DNA of 64,000 nt from Microbacterium sp. T32 (GTDB lineage: Bacteria > Actinomycetota > Actinomycetes > Actinomycetales > Microbacteriaceae): assembly GCF_001619615.1 (NCBI RefSeq), contig NZ_LQQP01000020.1, positions 1-64,000 of the forward strand, in the 5' to 3' direction. The notes under the pieces are model-generated. The model had not been told where the DNA came from and ran no database searches. It worked only from the letters and a program-made list of their open reading frames with translations. Positions 54,110 through 64,000 of the stretch are shown here, piece by piece. How positions within the stretch are numbered: the stretch's first letter is position 1; the number at the start of each line of letters is the position of its first letter. The translations under genes and the position numbers were made by a program.

Positions 54110-55941
54110 CAGGCCACTCCTAATGACGCCCGGACGGAGGGAAGCACGTCCGCGAGTAGTCCGCTGACCTCGCTGCCGCCAAGCACGAGCTGACGGTCGA
54201 GCAGCCGATTTCCCGTCTCGCAGGATGTCTCGCTGACGAGGGCACAGCCGTGGCATGCCGAGAGGTTTAGCTGGGATGATCCCTGGCGATCGCTCTCGAT
54301 GCACACGGGGTCGTTCGAGCACACGTCGGCGTCGTCCAGTGCCGCAATGAGCAGGGGGATCAGCTGGTCTGGTTCACCGAGACGGACCAGCCCCCCGAGG
54401 GTTCCTTGCGCGTCGCCAGCCGCCGTGTAGATGAGGATGCCCGCCGTGTTGTCGGTCCGTTCCGTACTTGCGTAGATCCGTTCCTGTAGGGCCGCTGACG
54501 TGTAGCCGCTCGAGAACGCGAGCCGACGGATCAGCAGGTGGGCGATGGTGTGCAGCGCGATGAAGCGAGGCTCCGGCACGTCGAGACGCGAACGGGCCCA
54601 TTCCAGCTGCTCACGCCGATCCATGAGGATGTGCGCGCGAGCCTGCACGTCGGGTAGGGACTCCCAAGCCCGCAGCGCATCCTCGTCGAACCGAAGGAAG
54701 ATCCCCTCGCCGAACAGTTCCAGGGACGGATACACGGGGCGCTGCTTCGGATCCTGGCCCAGGTCTGCGCTGACGAAGGTCGCCGTCGGACTGTGCCTGC
54801 GGAATCCCTTCAGTGCGCGCACCTCGCGGACGCGATGCACCTGTCCGATCCCCGAGATCACACCTCGAAGCTCGGCCGGCCCGGACGTGATCGACCCTGC
54901 GGACCACCCGTCGACGACGAAGTCACTGAGCTCCCGATCCTTGCCTGCGACGATCTTTTGCACGAAGGCGGCCCATTCACCGTCCTTGAGCACATGCATC
55001 CCGGTCTCCTCGGATCGCTCGCCGCCTAGGGCCACAGCGAGGACCATTTCAGCGCCGACACCGAAATCCTCCGCGATCCAGCCCGCGATCGTCTCGGACT
55101 TCGGCCCGCCGTTGTCGTCGATCAGTCGCTGGAAGTAGTCGTGCGCCCGGACCTTGTCGATCAGCTCCTGCGACGCCGTCTTCTCCTCGGGGATGTCGAG
55201 CGCGGAAACGCGCTCGGCAATGTAGTTGCCGGTCGCGCCGCGCTGGACCGCGACGAGGTCCGCGTCGCACGGTTCAACCACCGAGTCATCAGGCTCCCAC
55301 GGCTGACGTCCCTCGCATCGGATGCCGTCGCGGTGAAGCGCCCCCTCACCCACGAGCTCGGACAGCGGACGCGAACGCTTGCACCCGCCGCAAACGACTC
55401 GAAGAGAGGCTAGGCCCTCGCCACTCGTGTTCGAACGCACGAAGCGGAGCTCCTTGTACGCGCGACAGACGCGGACTTCCTCGGTCACGCCCCTGTCGTG
55501 CCCGCGGTGAGCCCACATGAACCAGGGCACGTCCTGGACGTGACTGCCCGTTCTGCAGACTGCGATGTACCGCATGGGCACGAGCAGGCCACCGCAGCCG
55601 CACCGGTTCCGGAAGCGCCCCTTGTCGATGGTTGTCAGCTTGGACAGCTTGAGGCATCGCTCGCAGAAGCGCCATGCCGGGAATCGCCAGTAAGGCAGGC
55701 TCGCGGTCTCCTGCCCGGCCCTCCCGGCATGCGACGGGGCCTGGCGGAGCACGGGACGGGGCCGTCCGGGCTCCACGAGCTGGTCGACGAGGCGGCTGCA
55801 GTGGATCTCAGTCGCCACCTTCCGGTCCCACCACGAGGTGTCGGGAGCGATGAGGGACTCCCCCCGGATGTCGACGATCGCCCCGACGCCGAACGGGGAC
55901 ACCGTCTCCGACAGACGGAGATCATGCCGGATCCTCTGCAC
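54109..55941 (-). CDS. drmB: DrmB-like DUF1998 protein
   Basis: 610 aa. The N-terminus RLSETVSPFGVGAIVDIRGES is typical of DrmB. Zinc-type cysteine sets follow: CERC...CGCGG (near 90-115), CGGCKRS and, at the end, CSNDPVC...CHGCALVSETSCE. The C-terminal DUF1998 region holds RFIALHTIAHLLIRRLAF and NTAGILIYTAAGDAQGTLGG. GTG at 55941 overlaps the DrmA end by 20 bases. DrmB partners the helicase DrmA in DISARM; here it lies directly after it. Confidence 0.85.
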   Translation of the reverse strand: MQRIRHDLRLSETVSPFGVGAIVDIRGESLIAPDTSWWDRKVATEIHCSRLVDQLVEPGRPRPVLRQAPSHAGRAGQETASLPYWRFPAWRFCERCLKLSKLTTIDKGRFRNRCGCGGLLVPMRYIAVCRTGSHVQDVPWFMWAHRGHDRGVTEEVRVCRAYKELRFVRSNTSGEGLASLRVVCGGCKRSRPLSELVGEGALHRDGIRCEGRQPWEPDDSVVEPCDADLVAVQRGATGNYIAERVSALDIPEEKTASQELIDKVRAHDYFQRLIDDNGGPKSETIAGWIAEDFGVGAEMVLAVALGGERSEETGMHVLKDGEWAAFVQKIVAGKDRELSDFVVDGWSAGSITSGPAELRGVISGIGQVHRVREVRALKGFRRHSPTATFVSADLGQDPKQRPVYPSLELFGEGIFLRFDEDALRAWESLPDVQARAHILMDRREQLEWARSRLDVPEPRFIALHTIAHLLIRRLAFSSGYTSAALQERIYASTERTDNTAGILIYTAAGDAQGTLGGLVRLGEPDQLIPLLIAALDDADVCSNDPVCIESDRQGSSQLNLSACHGCALVSETSCETGNRLLDRQLVLGGSEVSGLLADVLPSVRASLGVA

Positions 55942-58900
55942 GCTGCACCTCCCGCTCGGGCTCCTGCACCTCGACTGCGACATTCGGCTCGACGGACCGC
56001 ATCGAGTCGCCGACCAGCCATTCATCGCCTGTCTGCCCGAAACGCTTCACCAGCGCTCGGTCCCCCGAGTGGCGGTGCTCGTATCGGAGTCTTTCGTTCG
56101 CCTCACGGGCCTCTCGCGCCTTCCGGTCCCACTCCCGGAGGAGCTGCCATACCTGATCGCCGACCGCGGACTGTTCGTCCTCCTCGGACTCCCCGACCAG
56201 GTCGAGGAAGCGCCCGATCAACGTCTCCACCGTGGCACGGAGGCGAGTGTCGGAGAGATCGAAGGCGCCGGCGTCATCGTCACCGGTGAGCACCGGCACG
56301 CCGTGCCGAAGCAGCGCGATCAGCGCACCGGCCAGCGAGCGATCGCGCGACGAGAGCGACCAGGGCGTGACGCTCGTCGGCTCGACACTCCGATACAGCG
56401 CGTCGTGGTACCCCCGGAAGGTCTCGAAATGTGACCGGTCACGAGCACGATTCGACCGGAACAGCGTCACCACGATGCCGCTCACCGATCCACGGCCAAC
56501 TCGGCTCGTCGCCTGGATGTATTCCGCCGTCGTCTTCGGCTGTCCGACCATCAGCATCAGCGCGAGGCGCTGCACGTCGATCCCGACCGACAGCATGTTC
56601 GACGACAGCACCGCGTCCACCGCGTCATCGGACTGATCTGCGCTGAGGCGAAGCTGTCGTAGGTCCTTCGGCAGCTCTTCCGGCCCACGACGGCTCGTCA
56701 GCTCGATCACCCGGTCGGCGCGCACCGTCCTCAGCTCGAACCCCAGTCGGTCCGCGCGAGCTCCCAGTCTGCCGTTGATGTCGTCGAGGAGTAATGCTCC
56801 AGTACGCCCCAGCTCTCGGAGGCTGTTGTGCTAAATCACGAACGTCCAGTAGGGGTCGATGCGGTCGCCGATGAGATCCACGCCGATGAGGACCCCCGGC
56901 AGCTCGAGGAGCGGAGACGCCGCGGCCACCAGGGCGGTGGCCTGCGACACGCTCTGCGGCATCATCCCGGCGTACAGGCGCCCCTCGCCGCTAGCCACCG
57001 GGCTGGCGAAGAACGTCGTGTCACCGTCGATCCCGGCGGGCGGATAGAGCGCTACCTTCCGGCCGTACAGACCCTTCACCTGAGAATCAGACGCACGGAT
57101 CGTCGCGGTCGAGGCGACGATCTTCGGCGTGGAGTCGGCATTGCTCAGCAGCAGTTGGATGACCGCGTCGAAGACCGCGACGCTCGTCCCGAGTGGACCG
57201 GACAGCAGGTGCAGCTCGTCCTGGATGACGAGCGACGGCTGCCGATACGGTGTGCCGATGCCAAGGAGTCGCCCGGCGGCATCCTTGAACTGGAGCCGGG
57301 CGAACTTGTCGACCGTGGCCAGCAGGAAGGTCGGCGGCTCTTCGTAGAGAAGCTCGTCGACGACGTTCAACGGGAGATCTCGGTGAGAGAACTCGCAGGC
57401 CGGGTCCACGCATCGGAAGACGACGTCGTTGCCGACTTGACGCGCCCCATACAGCCGGCGCGTGTCGTCCTTCTTGATTGGGACGAGTTCGGTCAGGCAC
57501 CACGGACACTCCGTGATCTGGAATTCGTTCGCATCCTGCGGGTGTTGGGCCTTGTAGAGCCGGTCGAGAGCGTATTTCGCGTCGGCGCGGGTGCCCGGCG
57601 TCGCCTCGTTCCCGACCCAGAGGCCGATCGAGAACCTCGCCATCCCCTTCACCCGCTGGTCCGTCGCGCGGAGCAGCTCCATCGCACAGATCAGGGACCC
57701 GGCCCTCTGGAACTGTTGGGAAGTGAGCAGGCGCAGGGTGTAGCGAGTGATCACCGCCGTCCCTCCACCGGCTGAGCCGTGCCGGAGCCGACGCAGAAAG
57801 ATGACGATGGCGGCGAGCGCCAGATACGCCTCGGTCTTGCCACCGCCTGTCGGGAACCAGATGAGGTCGACCAGTGATCGGTCAGGGTGGGCGTCGTCGA
57901 CGCTCGAGGCGAGTGACACCAAGAGGAAGCCGAGCTGGAACGGGCGCCACGAAGGCGCCGGGTCCTCCTCGGCGCGACCGAGGGCTGCTTGACGCATCTG
58001 CAGGCGCATCGCCGACATGGCGAGTGCGAAGGCGGTTCGGAGCGCGACCGACTCCGGATCCGCGAGCGCATCGATCCCCTGCCGCATCCGAGTAGCCGTG
58101 ATTCCCCCCCGTGCGGCGATCGACTCGGCCTCCGAACCAAGTTCCGACGCCTGCGCGCGCTGATCTGCGACCCACTCAGAGAAGGAATCGACAAACGACC
58201 CCAGTGCTTCCAGAACCGGTGGCGGCTCCGAGTCGATCGTCGCGAGGAAGGCGAGATCGAGCGCGGGTCGGGCGCTGTCGCCGAGCTTGTCACCGCCGGT
58301 CTGCTCGATCGCCGGTACGACGAAGTGCGGCACGGGGTCGAGCCTGATCCGGACGCAGTCACCCGCCTCGTTAGTCTCCCAGTCGGCGGCCATGCCGTGC
58401 CCGACCGCGAACACCTTGCGGCTCCGATACCGCAGACGCAGTTCGGCCGCCTCCGGATCGACGTCGATCGCCCGCGACACGTCGTACTCGAGGATCCGAG
58501 CGCCTTCCGCCGGACGGCCGGACAGATCGACCTGGAAGAGCATGAGCGGGATGTCGCTCCGGTCCTCGCCCGTCGTCTTCGTGCGAAGGCGGACATGGAG
58601 GGTGACGAGCCAGTTCGAGGCTCCGTAGGGCCGCCAGCGGGTACCGACCTCGAACGGGACACCGCCGGCGGACAGTTGCCGCAGCTGCGCCTTGCCTCGC
58701 ACGAGCTCGACGTTGCGGAACTCGTGACCGGTGCGCTGCCATCGTTGCGGCCCGTCGTCATCGATCAGTGCGTAGGTGCCTGCAGAGAAATCGCACAGCA
58801 CAGACTCGGAGTCGGTGACGAAGGAGATCGCGGCGGAAGACGGTCGCCAGTCCTCGGCGAGCGGATTCGTCGCATCGTCCTCTTCGACATCGCCCTCTTC

Positions 58901-59113
58901 CACATCGGCCATGACCAGCTGCTGCGGATCGCTCTGGCCGGCGGAGACATTGCCTTGTGGCGCGGCCTCGTCGTCGATCGGGAAGAGCATCCCAACCGCG
59001 TATTGCAACGACGGGCGGTTTTCGATGAGCACCTCGTCCTCGCCCTGCTCGGGCCCGACGTAGGCCGCTCGTAGATGATCGAGGGCGCGTTGTTGAGCTG
59101 GCGTGAGCGTCAT
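55922..59113 (-). pseudogene. drmA: DrmA-like DISARM helicase interrupted by in-frame UAG
   Basis: One frame of 1063 codons encodes an SF2 helicase of DrmA type: Walker A WFPTGGGKTEAY, DELH (QDELHLLSGPLGT), ASTAT, and C-terminal SSNMLSVGIDVQRLALMLM, then QATSRVGRG (motif VI). A single TAG at 56833-56831 splits it after DPYWTFVI; the frame resumes at once with HNSLRELGRTGALLLDDI, a conserved part of the family. A Tyr codon to TAG change explains it. Without read-through only 760 residues are made and motifs V-VI are lost. The ATG overlaps the NERD gene stop. Tagged pseudogene, but read-through is possible. Confidence 0.85.
56831..56833 (-). other. In-frame amber codon in drmA
   Basis: TAG lies between ...YWTFVI and HNSLRELG..., with no frameshift on either side. 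It occupies the place of an aromatic residue in the conserved block linking the two helicase lobes. Confidence 0.85.
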
Positions 59114-60627
59114 GCCTTCACCTTCGACCTGCGCACCAGCGTCTGCAGCCGTCGACGATCGGTGTCCGTGTAGACGACGTGGAGGGTCACGCGAGCCCGC
59201 GAGACTGCGACATACAGCGCCGCGAGCGCAGAGTCCGAATACTCCGTCGGAAGTTCGCAGACGATGACATGTTCCGCTTCGAGTCCCTTCGCGACCCTGG
59301 GGCTGAGAACCCGGATTCCGTCGACGACTTCATCCAGCGACTCAGTCCCGGCAGCCGGAATGACCCAGATGCCGGCCGCCTTGACGCCGTCCTTCTTGAA
59401 GGACTTCGCGATCCGGATCGCCTGCACCCGCGACTCGCCCTCCGGCACGGTCTCCCATTGGATCCGCTCGCCGTTGACGATCCCTGGGTCGCCGACATCG
59501 GCGCCCAGGTACTCCTGGACCATGTGGACGATCGCCCGCGTGTTGCGGACGTTCTTGCTCAGGTCGTACTCGATACCTTCGGTTCGGACGATCCCGAACA
59601 CGTCATCATCAAACCGGCCGTCGACTTGGGCCTGATTGTTCTGATCGAGGAACATCCTCCATCGACCCCGCTCCCGGCCGCCTGCGAGGACCCCGTCGAA
59701 CACGTCCATCGCATCGGCGTACATTAAATCCTGCGCCTCGTCGACGAGCAGCACATCGAACCGGGAAGCAGGGTCGATGGAGTCGAACTCGCGCACCTCG
59801 ATCGCTCTCCCGGCGAGCCGCGGCTCGAAGAACGTGCGAAGCCCCGGTGACCTGAACGTCACAAGAACGGACCGACCCGCCGCCGCCTCTTGCTTAGCGG
59901 CCTCGGCGAGGACCACCGACTTCCCCGTCCCGGCGCCGCCGAGCACAAGAATGCGCTGGTTCCTGGCCAAGCCGGCGAGCACCCGGGCCTGCTCGGCGGT
60001 CGCGACGTTCTGCTCGTCGATCACTGCCCCGCGCTGGGCATCGATGACGGGGAGTCGCGAGAACTCCCCGAAAAGGTCCTCCCGCAGCTCATCGACACGG
60101 GCCGTGGGCGCACCCCTGGGGGCATCCGGCGCCGACCGGGCCACGGCGTCGAGCGCGGAGGATAGCGCGTCCACGGTCATCGACTCCTTCGCCAGCCAAT
60201 GCGTCGCCTTCCACGCAACATCCGCCGGCGGGTGGTCGATGTCCGGCGTGACGGCGATCGCCTCCGAGGGGAACCAGCCAAGCCCATCCTCTTTAAGGAT
60301 GTTGCGAAGTGCGAACATCGCATCCCGCGCCTGGTCTATGGGCGACGATTTCAGCTTGTGGTTGTCGCCGTTCCTGTCGATCGTGTACCAGGCGCCCTCG
60401 AACCTCTTCACGCCGCCGCCCTTGACCTCCGCAACGATCGCAACCCCTTTCCAGAGGATGACGAAGTCGGCCTCGGCCATCTGTTTGCCGGGCGCCGTCC
60501 GCAGCTTGACCGAATAGAAAGCGACCGCTTCGGCACTCGGCACGGCATGTAGCAGACGCGCCAGCTTTCGCTCGGCGTCGCTCTCCGCGGTGCGCTCGAT
60601 GTCCTGCAGGTCGGGGCTCAAGATCAC
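59110..60627 (-). CDS. NERD nuclease-UvrD-like helicase protein
   Basis: 505 aa. The N-terminal NERD domain has a nuclease-like core (SDAERKLARLL, EADFVILWKGVAIVAEVKGG, with acidic and Lys residues in place). Then a superfamily 1 helicase: GGAGTGKSVVLAEAAK, VLLVDEAQDLMYADAMD, and the C-terminal AKGLEAEHVIVCEL and YVAVSRAR. The GTG at 60627 forms a GTGA overlap with the second, post-amber stop of the upstream helicase. ATGA overlap with drmA. Likely degrades or unwinds invading DNA; possibly stands in for DrmC. Confidence 0.82.
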   Translation of the reverse strand: MILSPDLQDIERTAESDAERKLARLLHAVPSAEAVAFYSVKLRTAPGKQMAEADFVILWKGVAIVAEVKGGGVKRFEGAWYTIDRNGDNHKLKSSPIDQARDAMFALRNILKEDGLGWFPSEAIAVTPDIDHPPADVAWKATHWLAKESMTVDALSSALDAVARSAPDAPRGAPTARVDELREDLFGEFSRLPVIDAQRGAVIDEQNVATAEQARVLAGLARNQRILVLGGAGTGKSVVLAEAAKQEAAAGRSVLVTFRSPGLRTFFEPRLAGRAIEVREFDSIDPASRFDVLLVDEAQDLMYADAMDVFDGVLAGGRERGRWRMFLDQNNQAQVDGRFDDDVFGIVRTEGIEYDLSKNVRNTRAIVHMVQEYLGADVGDPGIVNGERIQWETVPEGESRVQAIRIAKSFKKDGVKAAGIWVIPAAGTESLDEVVDGIRVLSPRVAKGLEAEHVIVCELPTEYSDSALAALYVAVSRARVTLHVVYTDTDRRRLQTLVRRSKVKA

Positions 60628-63600
60628 GACTTCTGCTCCTGCCACAGCTCCTCGTACTCGCGGAATCCGAGCAAGCCGTTGATGTCGTCGCTGCCGAAGT
60701 TGTCGGCCATATCGACGATCAGGCACTACTCCTTGCCGCCGTTCTTCGGCCCGCGGAGACCACGGCCGGCCATCTGGATGTAAGCGTTCGGGCTGAACGT
60801 CGGGCGCGCGATGTACAGCGCGGTCACGCCGGGCGCGTCGAAGCCCTGCGTCAGGAGGTCGCAGTTGGCGAGTACCTGAATCTCGCCGTCCTTGAAGCGC
60901 TTGATCACGTCGCGTCGCTCCTGCCGACCAGTCTGCCCGCTCACCGACGCCGCTTCGATGCCGCGGTATCGCAGCGTGGCGGCGAGCACCTGCGCCGACA
61001 AGACGTTCGGCGTGAACACCAGGACGGATCGCCCGCGCTCGGCTCCCAGATCCTTGATGCTCTCGACGAGAATGCCCATTCGGGCGTGGTCAGCGGCGAC
61101 GCGATCGAGCACCTGAACACTGACGCGGTTAGTTCTCATCGCCTCGCGGGCTTCGTCCTCCGACAGCCGCACTCTTGCACCTTGGAGAATGTCGTGTTTC
61201 ACACGCGCGAGTACGCCGCGCGCGACGAGCTCCTGGTATGAGTTCTCCTTGAACGCTGTGAGCTTCGTCCGTCCGAATCGAGCGGCGAGCTGATCAGTAG
61301 CTTGAGCCGACGTCCCCTTGAACGGGGTCGCCGACAGGCCGATCAGTGGTCGCTCGAAACTCCGCCCGTCGACACCCAGCCACGAAAGTATGCGCGTGTA
61401 CCTGGTCGACGTGCCCGCGACGTGTCCCTCATCGACAAACACCGCCGCGGCCTTGCTCAGCCACTCGTACTCAGCACTCCCGAGGATCACTTCGAGTTTC
61501 GCGTCCGTGGCGACCACCACGCTGAGGTCGGTGTCCGGCTCCTGGACGTCGTTACTCTCCCAGAGCCTGCCGACCGTAAGCGGCATATCAACCCGTTGCT
61601 CGGTGCAGAGCCCCCGCCAGACCTCACTGAACGTCTGCACCGCCTGCTCGCACAATTCCTGCGACTGCGCGATCCAGAGCACTGGCCCGCGCAAAGCACC
61701 GTCGATGAATAGCTGAAGAATCGTCTGCGTCGCGACACGAGTCTTTCCGGCTCCAGTAGGCAGCTCGACCATCGCCTTGGCCCGGCGGTTCCCTTCACCG
61801 ACTTCGAGCAACGTCGACCGGAGCTCCGCACTGATGCGCTGCTGGTAGTCGTGAAGCTCAGGCAAGATCGTGGCTCCAGGTACGACGAACTCCGCGTCCT
61901 GACGCCTCGTGCGCTGCCCCCCGAACTCCGACCCAAACCCCATCCTGCGAAGCCAGGTGATCGTCGCGGCTCCACCGGCCCACTGGGTCGGTACGTCTGG
62001 GAAGCCCTCCCTGCGGAACAGATCCGCGAGCTCACGAATCGTGTCCTTGCCGTACACAGAGAGGCACAGCTCAGCGACAGAAGTACTCTTCGAGACGAGA
62101 CCCTGGGCTTCCAGCCCTTGCCAGAGACCCTTGGGAAGCTTCTCCCGCAGATCGTCCTCGCCGAAGTACGCCTCGAGACGCGCGTTGTCGGTCGACGCGG
62201 CCAGCGCATCCTGTCGCATCAGCTCGAGGTGGTGGTCGAGTCCGACCTTCAGCACGCGCTCGACGTCGGCGTTGTTGAGGCCGAGATCGAACGCTACATT
62301 CGCCGCCCGCAGCGTCGACTTCTCGTCGAGCGTCGTCACGACCACGAAGTTCACGCCGTCTCGATACGAGTCGAGCGACTGGGGCTCGACGCCGTCCTCC
62401 GTTGTCACCCACTTCGCGACCGACTCGGCCCTCGACAGCGTCGCGCTGCCCAGGTCCTCCCTGCTGGACCAGCCACGGAGCCCGGGGAACACATCGAGTA
62501 GACGCTCGGCGTCCTGTTGCCCGTCGATCCGAATCGAGAACGCGAAGCTGTCCTCGAAGCGCTTGCAGCCGACCTCAGCGACAAGCCGTTCGGCCTGAGA
62601 CTCCGTCGCCTTCAGATACGGCCGTTGGTGCAGCGCCAGATAGCCGCGCTGCTCCTCATCGGTCGCCACGTACACGGTGCCGGTAGGCCGTGACTCGAGC
62701 ACTCGTCCGACCCGCGCCGGGACGCGAGGAGGCGGGCTGTCCGGGTAGGCGAGCGGTGCGGTCTCGAGGATGAATCGAACAAGCAGTGCGTCGTCGAACT
62801 GCGCTGGGAGCAGATCGACGGCGAGCGCATCGCGAAGCACGTCCGCCGGTATCAGCGCCAGCTCCTGCGGCAGACGGAGTGTGTCGGCGACGGCTCGTGG
62901 CCCTTCGTAGAGCGGGAGCAGATCGCGATAATCCGCGAGGGACGGCGCGACCGCCTCGGTGATCGGTCTGAACCCGCGCGTCGTGCGGAGCAGACCTGCT
63001 CTTTCCACAGCCCAGCGGACCGGTGACTTGACCCGGTACGAGGCGCCGGTCGCCATGTCCTCGCAGTCCCATGGCGCATCGCCGAACTCGAGGAGTCCCC
63101 GGGTCCACGACTCTCGCAACTGGTCGGACGCCTCCGCCTGCTGCAGCAGGAGCAGAGCTGAAAACGGCCCAGCGGAGTGACCCTGGCTCGGGTAGAGAGT
63201 GATCCGTTCGATCGGACGGTCGCCGGGCGTTAGTCGGCTGTTGAGATCCGCGAGAACCCAGTCCTGATACTCGTCCGCCGCCGCCTCGTCTTCGAACGAA
63301 TATTCGCGGACGGGCGCGTTGACGACGCCCAGGCCGTGGGCGAGCGCTGAGACGCCCCGCTGTCGGTCGAATAGGAGACCTGCGTCGGCCGCCGGCAGCT
63401 CGCCGTCGACGTCCAGGACTTGCTGCGGCCAGCGCCAACCCCCGTCGCGCGTCGGCACCAGCACCTGCGCGGCCGGGTTGGCCCGGACCGCGGTGAGCGC
63501 ATCCCGAGTACTGACACCGAGTGCTGCGTCCCAAAACTTCTCCTGCATCTCAGGAGTGGCCGCGCTCGTAAGCTTCGCGAGTCGGGCGATGAGAATCGCG

Positions 63601-64000
63601 ACCGGGTCAAGATCGCGGAAGCCCACGGAACGGAGCACCTTCTCCATGCCCGGGTACACCAGGAACTCCGGAACCACAAACACTGCGCCTTCAATGTCGA
63701 GGTCGTCCGCCTTCGAGAGGAACACGAGCGAGCGGTCCGCGAGCGAGCGCAGTCCGTCAGTCGTAGGGATGACCCGAGCCTTTTCGGCCTCCTCCGCCCC
63801 GCGATTACCCATAACGACCTTCAGGGCGTTCGCCGCAGACTCAGTATCTTTCCCCTCGGCCCACTCGCGGAGCCAGGACTGGATGCCACGCCTCGGCACG
63901 AGTTCCAGTGCGCGCTTCATGTCGCGCCCGTCTTCGTCGAACTTCCGAGGGTCCACGCTCACCGCGAACAGCTGACGAAGACGGGCGATGCGTTGAGTCG
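60624..64000 (-). pseudogene. Large DEAD/DEAH helicase, partial, with in-frame UAG near its end
   Basis: The frame is open through the right edge, so the 5' end is outside; 1125 codons are in view. The N-terminal 700 residues are of unknown fold with blocks like RVIPTTDGLRSLADRSLV, reminiscent of sacsin/HSP90-like ATPase defence proteins (inference). The helicase follows: ELPTGAGKTRVATQ, FVDEGHVAGTS, LSATPFKGTS, and QMAGRGLRGPKNGG. TAG at 60728-60726 ends it after GGKE, but the frame continues CLIVDMADNFGSDD ... YEELWQEQKS, the usual family tail, to TGA at 60626-60624. Only 34 residues are lost without read-through, so the protein may still work. Confidence 0.8.
60726..60728 (-). other. In-frame amber codon in large helicase
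   Basis: TAG interrupts GLRGPKNGGKE / CLIVDMADNFG, where related helicases read on without a break. The true-looking stop is 34 codons further, overlapping the next gene's GTG. Confidence 0.8.

Noticed and set aside
55922..64000. Reassignment of UAG to an amino acid in this organism
   Set aside because: Several intact genes here end in TAG exactly at expected C-termini (for example at 7949, 10903, 38336 and 46397), so UAG terminates normally.

Overview
The window is high-GC actinobacterial DNA. It has GTG, ATG and TTG starts, mostly TGA stops, an actinobacterial rpsF-ssb-rpsR-rplI cluster near dnaB, PG-binding/HlyD-type exporters, an LAXTG sorting signal, and many copies of the heptamer GGATGCC (GGCATCC). 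Together these suggest Microbacteriaceae, most likely Microbacterium or a close relative. That assignment is inferred from gene content and style; no 16S rRNA gene is present. I saw no tRNA, rRNA, transposase, integrase or CRISPR array.

Layout. 1-6.2 kb is accessory DNA: remnants of two MmyB-like regulators and an NmrA-like reductase, a small membrane protein followed by two tandem mini-proteins with the same N-terminus, and a secreted two-cysteine peptide with a lipoprotein, a membrane-fusion protein, an ABC ATPase and an FtsX-like permease. 6.4-10.9 kb holds a hydrolase, two copies of a DinB-like gene (the second lacks its start) around a PadR/membrane/YCII cassette, and a formate/nitrite-type channel. 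10.9-19.1 kb holds an ABC exporter with a divergent TetR, an MMPL exporter, a DUF2993 protein and an OmpR-type two-component system. 19.1-28.2 kb is core: dnaB with a cluster of DnaA-box-like sequences upstream, a Val/Ala-rich surface protein, a chaplin-like repeat protein with a PGT tract and sorting signal, a repeat-rich intergenic region, a cupin, an amidohydrolase, and rplI-rpsR-ssb-rpsF. 28.3-43.1 kb is metabolic: a Dpp-type peptide importer, a 3-hydroxybutyrate-dehydrogenase-like SDR with its transporter and LysR regulator, an LLM monooxygenase flanked by long palindromes, an O-acetylhomoserine sulfhydrylase-like enzyme with an ATP-grasp protein, and a methyltransferase. 43.2-50.3 kb holds a WXG-like/alpha-beta-hydrolase/lipoprotein operon and an ABC-2 exporter with a NarL-type two-component system.

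50.3-64 kb is a defence-type island. First come a P-loop GTPase and a coupled small protein, bracketed by a complete response regulator and a truncated copy of it. Then a minus-strand operon runs in from the right edge: a very large helicase (5' end outside the window), a NERD-UvrD-like nuclease/helicase, a DrmA-like helicase, a DrmB-like DUF1998 protein and a C5 cytosine methyltransferase. This matches a class 2 DISARM core (DrmA, DrmB, DrmMII), with no DrmC in view and two extra genes upstream. Two of the five genes (the large helicase and drmA) carry an in-frame UAG at a point where the protein clearly continues. In the large helicase the family-like tail resumes at once and ends in a GTGA overlap with the next gene. 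Either two nonsense mutations have damaged the system or the UAG codons are read through; this is the most interesting signal in the window.

Recurring pattern: accessory cassettes lie beside or between partial duplicates of a gene (MmyB fragments, DinB copies, response-regulator copies, the cupin tail). This suggests repeated insertion or replacement events mediated by duplication.
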